This document shows, piece by piece, positions 58,198-64,000 of a stretch of 64,000 nucleotides of DNA; the first letter of the stretch is position 1; every line of letters begins with the position of its first letter. The stretch lies in the NCBI GenBank assembly GCA_010015745.1, contig ML978214.1, positions 124,001 through 188,000 on the forward strand, written 5' to 3'. The notes under the pieces were generated by a model. That model saw nothing but the letters and a program-made list of their open reading frames with translations. It was not told the origin of the DNA and searched no databases. The stretch comes from Setomelanomma holmii (Eukaryota > Ascomycota > Dothideomycetes > Pleosporales > Phaeosphaeriaceae). The position numbers were made by a program, and so were the translations under genes.

Positions 58198-59644
58198 TCA
58201 AGATGAAGTCGGCGTTCCAGAAGCAGTCCATGGCGCGGAGTCGATGATGCTCTGAGGCCAGTCCAACCATCCCAGTAGGTCTGGAGTGACTGCCAGGAGA
58301 GACCGAGTGGCAAAGAGCAGATATCGCGGCCACTTAACAACCCACCAAACTGGTCCAGCTTGGGCTAGTAGTGCAGCGAAGTGAACCGTAACAATGCACG
58401 CCACAGGATTGTGCGCGGCAAGGAGTTCAAGGAAACGATTCGTAATTCTGGCCGCCCACAGAAACAGGAAGGAATTCACGTCGCGATCTGGTGGAATATG
58501 TTGGACTCGTAGGGCGACGCTATAAAGCTCTTGTATGGCTTCGATGCAAACGGTCTTGTCATGTGTGTCGAGCACCAGCTCGGTCAAATCCATTAGGCGA
58601 AGAATGTCGGGTCGTGTGTCGTTCGTTGCGAGTTCGTCCAGACCCTGCAGTGTAGCCTCCGTGGACATCTCGGTCATCTGGGCAAGTATTGGATCCTCCT
58701 TCAGCTCATCCCAGTGCGGTCCAATAACGACTTTAATGCCGTTGAGAAGCATGAAGCAATGATGGAGGGAATGAATCGGGTCCTCTGGCATCTCTTGTAC
58801 AGACCCAAAATTGTACGTGAGGAGCACAGATGAGAGAACGAACATGGGAACTGCCGTCTCATCGCTGGGTTTTTCGAGATGTTCTCTCATAGCGTTCAGA
58901 GCTTGACTGATGTGTATGTCGGCCTGTTGAAGAAGCTCCTGGCGATCGCCTGGCAACAGAAAGGATGCCTTGTGCACAGCTGATAGTGCAAGGAGGCCGT
59001 GGAGAAGAAAAGGGTGCTCAAACCCCAACTCAATTATCGTTGTCTGGAACATGGCGCTCTTCCGTGACGGGTGAGGGTGCATAGCGAGGTACCCTCTGGC
59101 GGTCCAATGATGCAACAAGCGCATGTCCGGGATAGAGAGCTCAAAAACATCAGTAGCCTCGGTGATGCCGGGGCTTCCGCATGAATGGACATGTTCTTGA
59201 ACTGGAGATGCATGCCCATTCGGGCTTGGATGAGGTGAGGCTGAATAGCTGTTCGTGGAAGCTGGCCATGTACACTGAATATCAAGGCGACTGCAGTTTG
59301 CGCAACGCGGTTTCTCCTCATTGCACTGAAAGCATCACATCAGCCTAGCACTCTCGGGATCTGTCGATCTGTGAAAAATAACGAGCACGAATGCAACATA
59401 ATTGACAGACTTTGACAAAGTAAGCCACACAACGTCAACACCATCACGCTCTCGTCACATCGTTCTTGTAAACGTCGCATCCGTGATTGAGAGAGTCAGC
59501 ATCGCAGCACCTCTCCGATTGCACGGCCAGAATTGAGTAGGAGAAAAGAGTTGCACGGACCTTCGTATGCCTCTGCTTACACTGCCAGCAACCTTTTCTT
59601 GACTTGGTATGTGTTTTCCGCTTTGCGACCCGCTGTTCGGCCAT
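58198..59644 (-). CDS. Zn2Cys6 transcription factor, Upc2-like layout
   Basis: Exons are 59644-59561 and 59325-58198; 403 residues. The 235-nt intron (GTCCGT donor, CTTTCAG acceptor) falls exactly before the third zinc Cys; joining gives Cys19, 22, 29, 36, 39 and 46 in a classic cluster (SRKGCWQCKQRHTKCNEEKP). The basic start (KRKTHTKSRKG) is typical of the Upc2/sterol-regulator-like group, as is the helical rest with LLHHWTARGYLAM, FEHPFLLHGLLALSAVHKA and YNFG. That comparison is by architecture only. The unusual donor makes the exon 1 join slightly less certain. Downstream in the same direction of reading lie no obvious targets; a sugar transporter and a small gene lie upstream. Confidence 0.8.
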
Positions 59645-60093
59645 GTTGGATGAATTGCTTTGAGCAAGTACGCATGGAGGCTCAGTCCGAGATGGACCAG
59701 GCTGGAGATCGAGGCGCAGCGGTTACGTAATATGCGTTAACCACATAAGTGCTAGCTCCAGCCCAGGTGTCACTTTCGCCGATCCCGCGTCTGCACCGCC
59801 TTCATGATGTGCAGCACAATCACAGTAGCCTAATTCAAAAGACGGTCGCAACCAGCAAGAGGGCAATGGTATCATCTCGATTTCGTAATACACTCGATGT
59901 ATACTATCTGGATCGACTCTACGGCTGTTTTGCGCATGTCCATCCTGCTGGCCCAATCCAGCCATTCATTCGCGGTCCAATTCCCCCTTCAGAAACGTCC
60001 TCTTGCTGTCGGTCATGATGCGGTTGCTGGTGTTGCACAACGCCTCAATGTTCCCTTCCAGTCTGCTCGATCGCGATACTGCGAGCCTCTTCC
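59645..60093. other. Promoter side of the Upc2-like gene
   Basis: About 450 bp between this regulator and the 3' end of the small myristoylation-motif gene. No ORF or site supported. Confidence 0.4.
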
Positions 60094-60420
60094 TCAGTCC
60101 CATCGTCGCAAGTCTGCCTGTGCATCCGCATTTCGCCAACCAAGATTTTCCTTGCTCATTTGCTCCAAAGCACTTGGCTTCCCAGCAGATGCACTTTGCG
60201 TCGATGCGCCTGCCGTTGTTGCAGGCTTCGCCTGCTGAGTAGCAAGCCGCTTGTCAAGAGCGGCTTGTTGTTTTGCACGCATCTTCCTTCATGTCAGCGA
60301 CATCTCCGGAAAACGCTGGTCCACTCCTCTCACCTCTGCTTGAGCGAGTGCTCGCTCCTCTGGGCTGAGCTCCGGCTCTGGTGTTGCGGAACGCTGCTGC
60401 TGAGACTGACCTTGGCCCAT
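60094..60420 (-). CDS. Small protein with N-myristoylation motif
   Basis: Exons are 60420-60334 and 60282-60094, with a 51-nt phase-0 intron (GTGAGA, GCTGAC branch, GGAAG acceptor); 91 residues. The start MGQGQS fits the N-myristoylation consensus (Gly2, Ser6), so the protein may sit on membranes. The rest is a charged, Ala/Gln-rich helix (SPEERALAQAE-MRAKQQAALDKRLATQQ), a short Ala/Thr/Ser linker and a conserved-looking end (SKENLGWRNADAQADLRRWD). The layout (myristoylated start plus basic helix) recalls SVIP-type p97/VCP-binding proteins, but sequence support for that is weak. Small size explains why such a gene is easily missed. Confidence 0.65.
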
Positions 60421-60924
60421 GTCGACAGAATCGTATCGCGAGAAGAAAATCGTAAGTATATCAGTCACTACTTGGATTCTGCCGTCTTTAACAGTACTCT
60501 ATTCAAAGTATTGCTGGCTCTGCAAAGGTCACTGTATCTGCATATACGCTCAGGCCCCCTGCGCACAGTCCATGCGGCAGGCAGCAAACGGCCCATGGAC
60601 CGTGCCGCGGGGGGCCTGAGCGCATCCTGCCTTCATCGATGGAGGAAACTGCTCCCTCTCTTGAGGCAGACATATTCATGTATATAGGCACCCGCTCGGG
60701 TCAACTCTCGTATGCTTGTAGCAAAATATGGGATCATCGCTCTAGCGCACGCTTTGACCCACAACGGATTGTCAAGGTAGGTTAGAAATTCGAGTTTGAT
60801 GCTGCTAGCTTCGAGATTTTCATATCAGTCTCCGCCTTGAAAAAGCGTATTTCATAACGCCTAAGGAATTCATTGTCTCGTGATTCATGTAGACGTCGTC
60901 CTCGATGTGTAGTATATGCCAATT
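60421..60924. other. Intergenic containing the hairpin
   Basis: 3' flank of the sugar transporter and promoter of the small gene. Apart from the hairpin at 60547-60622, nothing else recognised. Confidence 0.4.
60547..60622. repeat. GC-rich imperfect hairpin (76 bp)
   Basis: The left arm begins CGCTCAGGCCCCCTGCG and the right arm ends with its near-complement GGGGGGCCTGAGCG. Pairing extends inward through GTCCATG/CATGGAC with few mismatches, leaving a loop of roughly 15-20 nt. It lies between the small gene and the sugar transporter, outside any CDS. Confidence 0.55.
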
Positions 60925-62574
60925 CTATGCAACATACTCTTCCTCGTCAACATTGCCTTGTTTCTCTGTCCCTCTTTCCAAACAAAGCGATCCAGTCAAA
61001 GGTTTTCTGGATTCCCGCACGATACCAGGGATTGACGTGCCCTCCGAGAACATCATCTCCAACTCCTCTAGGCTGCGACCCATGGTCTCGGGATACGCAA
61101 AGAACACAATTGGCACGATGATTGCCGAGATGATGAGAAAGACGAGATAGTACTGCCAGCCTATGGTCTCGATGGCAACCTTGAATCGCTGTCAGCACGA
61201 AGTCGAAGTGAGGAGAGATCGCGCCGCAAGACTTACAGGAGTAACCATATTGACCACAAAATTCCACATCCAATGGTTAGCCGTCGATATACCCGCCATC
61301 GGAACCCTCAATCTTGTGGGGGCCACTTCCGTGCAATACAAGAAGTTGGCGCCGAGAAACCCGATGGGAACAAAGAAGTTGAAAAGGAAGACGAAGAATG
61401 CTGAGGCTATTTGAGCGGAGCGGTTGCTCTTGGGGAAGCTGGACGCTACCGCTAGTGCCAGCATACAAGCGGACATGCCAACACCACTGAACATGAAAAG
61501 CTTGCGACGACCAAATCTATCAATCGTGAAGAAAGCCACGAAGCAAGAGAAGAATTTCCAGGTTAGTGCGCCGCCGGAGAGGATGCGGGACATTTCGCCA
61601 TTCATGCCGAGTCCTTGCTGGAAGATGATCTGTGTCAAGTCGTCAGCGCAATATTCAAGACTGTGTGTACATTGAGATCTTACAGTCGAGTATGTCGAGA
61701 TGAGGTTGCTTCCACACATCTGCTGCAGGAATTGGAGGAAGATGCAGAGGGAGAAACGGTAGAACAGTCTGTCCTTGCCCATAGTAAAAATATCGCTAAT
61801 CTTGGCAGCACTGCGACCTGTCTCTTCAAGTGCAAGCTCGATGCCACTAATCTCAGCGCTGATCTCTGAATCGTGCAGATCTAAGCCCTTGAAAGCCGAT
61901 AGACTGGCTCTTGCATCTTCGACGCGACTCTTGTTCACAAGCCACCTTGGGCTTTCCGGGATAAAGAATACAGCGGCCATGGGAACCAAAGAAATCAAAG
62001 TCGGGAAAGCGAGGGGTATGCGCCATTGTAGTGGCTTATTGTCGACTTCGTAAAAACCGAGATTGATCCATGCTTCGGACAGATATCCGAGACTAATGAA
62101 ACATCCATCTAGCACGACATGCTTTCCACGGTTTGCCGCAGAGCTGCACTCTGATTGCCAGACTGGGACTGTCGCACTCAATGCTCCAACACCCCATCCC
62201 AGAATGAAGCGACCAACAACGAACTGGGCAAGGTGGAAGCTACTGCACTGTAGAGCCTCGCCAATGAAGGTCAGTGCAGCTGCGCCGAAGATGACCTTAC
62301 GCCTGCCTAGCACGTCGCCGACCCAAGAGCAGGACAAGGCTCCGAAAAGCGCGCCGATCGTGAAGGTTGCCACGACAGCACCCTGTGTGGTAGATTTGCG
62401 GCTCTTCTCAGCTCCTGAGGCATCCACGGTGTCGATCTGAGGAAAGTGGTCGTTCCAATCTCGAAGCGAAAGTAGTCCGCCGACGCCAGACTGATTGTAG
62501 CCGAAGAGGACGAAAGCTGGCAGGACTACCAGCAGCAGCTGAGCTGTCTGGAGGGTCTTGCCCCTGAGGCCCAT
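60925..62574 (-). CDS. MFS sugar transporter
   Basis: Exons are 62574-61684, 61629-61237 and 61179-60925; introns of 54 nt (GTAAGA...CACAG) and 57 nt (GTAAGT...TCAAG); 512 residues. Sugar-porter family signatures are all present: GYNQSGVGGLL in TM1, DVLGRRK, PESPRWLVNKSR after TM6, QQMCGSNLISTYST in TM7, DRFGRRKL, and PETMGRSLEELEMMF after TM12. About 12 membrane segments. Proton-coupled uptake at the plasma membrane is expected. It resembles the broad lactose/hexose permease-like fungal group; the substrate cannot be read from sequence. The start is an ATG right at the frame's beginning. Confidence 0.9.
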
Positions 62575-63601
62575 CTTGGATTTATTGAGCGGTCGTTCGC
62601 CCCGATGCGGTGGTCGATAAGTTCGTGTGTAGGTGACCTGAAATGAATGCTAGGGGGCAAGAAACAAGACTGAGGAACGATGCGAGGAAACTGGGCAGCC
62701 AAGCTGAATTTAGGAGAAGCAAGATCAGAACACAGGCGAAAAGAGCGCTTTGTATGTTTTGCGACCATCCCACAATATTGCAGTGTGAGCTCCATGGGGC
62801 AAAGCTTCGGGCCGTTATCTCATGTTCTCCACCTTGGGGTCTCCAGAGATGGAGCACTCCGGTGATTCCAACATGCCTCTCCCAAGTTGCCTGCGCTCAC
62901 GGAAATTAACGAGAGCGACGTCAGAGGCTTGCGAATAGAGCAAACGGCTCTACATGGTTGAAAGTCATCGTACGTTGCAAGCACATCTTGAGGCTGAGTT
63001 TTCTTGAGAGGATAGCGACCGCCATGAGCTTATCTGCAGAGTGGCTGACGCGTTGATGGCATTAGATACTACTTCACGAGTCAGGTCAAGCGTGGTGGGA
63101 GATCGGCGGTTTTCTGCACCTTATCAGCTGTCCAAAGAGTGCCAATGTCAAGCAGCTGACCAAAAAAAAATCCCAAAGTCTGGCACCATGCTGATGGTTG
63201 AGGATTCATGTGGGCCCTGGAGGGTTTCGGTTGAGGCGTGCGGCTCTGCGGCCTCGGCACCAGTCAAGCTTTTGCAACTTTAGCTTGACAAGCTTGTCCA
63301 TTGGCCACTTGCGATTCGTTACCTGTTGCTGTTCGGCTCTTACAGACTCCACAACGACAGCACTCACCAAGCCAGATTCAGTATGTGAGGTGCGACGCCC
63401 CTGCAATTGCGAATCGAAGCGCCCGGAGTGCAACCAGGAATTCATCGGCCATGACGACTCGAGTAGTTGCTGAAGAGTAGCCAAGTGGGAAGCAGGAATG
63501 TGTAACGTGTAGATTGTGATTCGACCTCACCCTTTGGCTCGTTCAACCTCCAAGAGCGGTCTGGGCGCGTCGTGAAGGTTTACGGAACTTTGGCCTAGCA
63601 G
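62575..63601. other. Promoter side of the sugar transporter
   Basis: About 1 kb of non-coding sequence between the sugar transporter start and the 3' end of the PPR gene. Pyrimidine-rich minus-strand leader just upstream of 62574. Short frames only. Confidence 0.4.
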
Positions 63602-64000
63602 CTATATCTTGGCGGCATACTTTGGCCTTGTTTCCTCAAAGACTGCCTCGTCTGCTCTCCCTGTTTCGCTAGGCGCTACCTGGAAACGCTCCTTAACTGC
63701 ACGCTCTACGGCTAAACGAGGCTCCTCCTGCCAGTGCTTGTACTCTTTAAGCATAGCGACGGCTCTTTCATCGCCCACTTTTGCACATCTGACGATGAGC
63801 TCTTCCCATGTACCTCTCCGGGGCCTCATCATCTCAGCCGACCCCAGCTTTGCTCTGAGTGATCGCATTTCTTCGTAATAAAGTAAAGCATCTTCCAGGT
63901 CATCCGCTTGTAGACATACAAGGATGAGTCGATCATAGGTCAGGCGATCGGGCTTTAGATCGAGCTGAATCATCTCGTTCGCAAAGAACATGGCAAGTTC
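63602..64000 (-). CDS. Pentatricopeptide-repeat protein, C-terminal part
   Basis: The open frame runs off the right edge of the window, so this is a 3' fragment of at least 132 codons. A PPR unit reads LKPDRLTYDRLILVCLQADDLEDALLYYEEM, followed by a partial second unit (GTWEELIVRCAKVGDERAVAMLKEYKHW) and a charged tail ending RPKYAAKI. PPR proteins bind organelle RNA, in fungi mostly mitochondrial transcripts or ribosomal RNA. Which member this is cannot be told without the N terminus. Confidence 0.8.
   Translation of the reverse strand, partial: ELAMFFANEMIQLDLKPDRLTYDRLILVCLQADDLEDALLYYEEMRSLRAKLGSAEMMRPRRGTWEELIVRCAKVGDERAVAMLKEYKHWQEEPRLAVERAVKERFQVAPSETGRADEAVFEETRPKYAAKI

Noticed and set aside
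54614..62574. Secondary-metabolite cluster around the regulators and transporter
   Set aside because: Two zinc-cluster regulators and a transporter lie close together, but no backbone enzyme (PKS, NRPS, terpene synthase) or tailoring enzyme is present.
1..64000. CRISPR arrays, bacterial operons, tRNA or rRNA genes
   Set aside because: Gene structure is eukaryotic, so CRISPR is not expected. I saw no convincing A-box/B-box pair or rRNA sequence, though without a covariance-model scan a tRNA could be missed.

Overview
The window is nuclear DNA of a filamentous ascomycete (Pezizomycotina; a Dothideomycete is my best guess, from gene style only). The evidence is short introns (mostly 47-64 nt) with GTRNGT donors and CTRAC-type branch sites, Zn2Cys6 regulators, fungal-only families (HET, JEN, Kre6/Skn1, GH7, LYS1), and transposon relics whose stop codons look like products of RIP (repeat-induced point mutation). 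I rebuilt the gene models by joining open frames across visible splice sites. Most reported starts are the first in-frame ATG, not the longest open frame.

Layout. 1-4.7 kb: no convincing gene. 4.7-5.8 kb: a Zn2Cys6 factor (-). 8.4-9.2 kb: thiamine pyrophosphokinase (+). 10.4-12.8 kb: Kre6/Skn1 beta-1,6-glucan synthesis protein (+), meeting a 66-residue ORF tail to tail. 13.2-15.7 kb: decayed HET-domain gene (-). 16.7-18.3 kb: JEN-type monocarboxylate transporter (-). 19.2-19.5 kb: a hAT-like MITE with 8-bp target duplications. 19.8-22.4 kb: SulP/STAS anion transporter (-), divergent from LYS1 saccharopine dehydrogenase (23.0-24.2 kb, +). 25.4-27.5 kb: second decayed HET gene (+). 27.9-28.6 kb: small secreted protein (-). 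29.6-30.8 kb: Hsp70-like relic (+). 31.0-32.2 kb: zinc-less MDR oxidoreductase (-) with a possible mitochondrial leader. 32.75-34.6 kb: third HET gene (+), nearly intact. 34.9-36.2 kb: Myb/SANT-like protein (-). 36.8-37.1 kb: possible 73-residue protein. 37.9-39.2 kb: GH7 endoglucanase (-). 40.0-40.2 kb: ankyrin relic. 40.85-42.7 kb: PTEN-family phosphatase (+). 44.1-47.4 kb: large AAA+ ATPase (+). 49.6-53.1 kb: composite transposon relic with pogo/Fot1 ends, a pogo transposase split by a solo LTR, and hAT transposase sequence in place of its C terminus. 54.6-56.9 kb and 58.2-59.6 kb: two more Zn2Cys6 regulators. 60.1-60.4 kb: a 91-residue, possibly myristoylated protein. 60.9-62.6 kb: MFS sugar transporter (-). 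63.6 kb to the end: the C terminus of a PPR protein (-).

The genes do not form one pathway. Housekeeping metabolism (thiamine diphosphate, lysine, cell-wall glucan, PTEN signalling) is mixed with carbon acquisition (JEN, sugar transporter, GH7 cellulase, zinc-cluster regulators). Between 13 and 35 kb lies an accessory stretch with three HET loci and an Hsp70-like relic, as expected of a fast-changing allorecognition or immune-like region. The most unusual items are two introns in the third HET gene separated by a single exonic nucleotide, a PTEN gene whose first coding exon is only the ATG, and the pogo/LTR/hAT composite.
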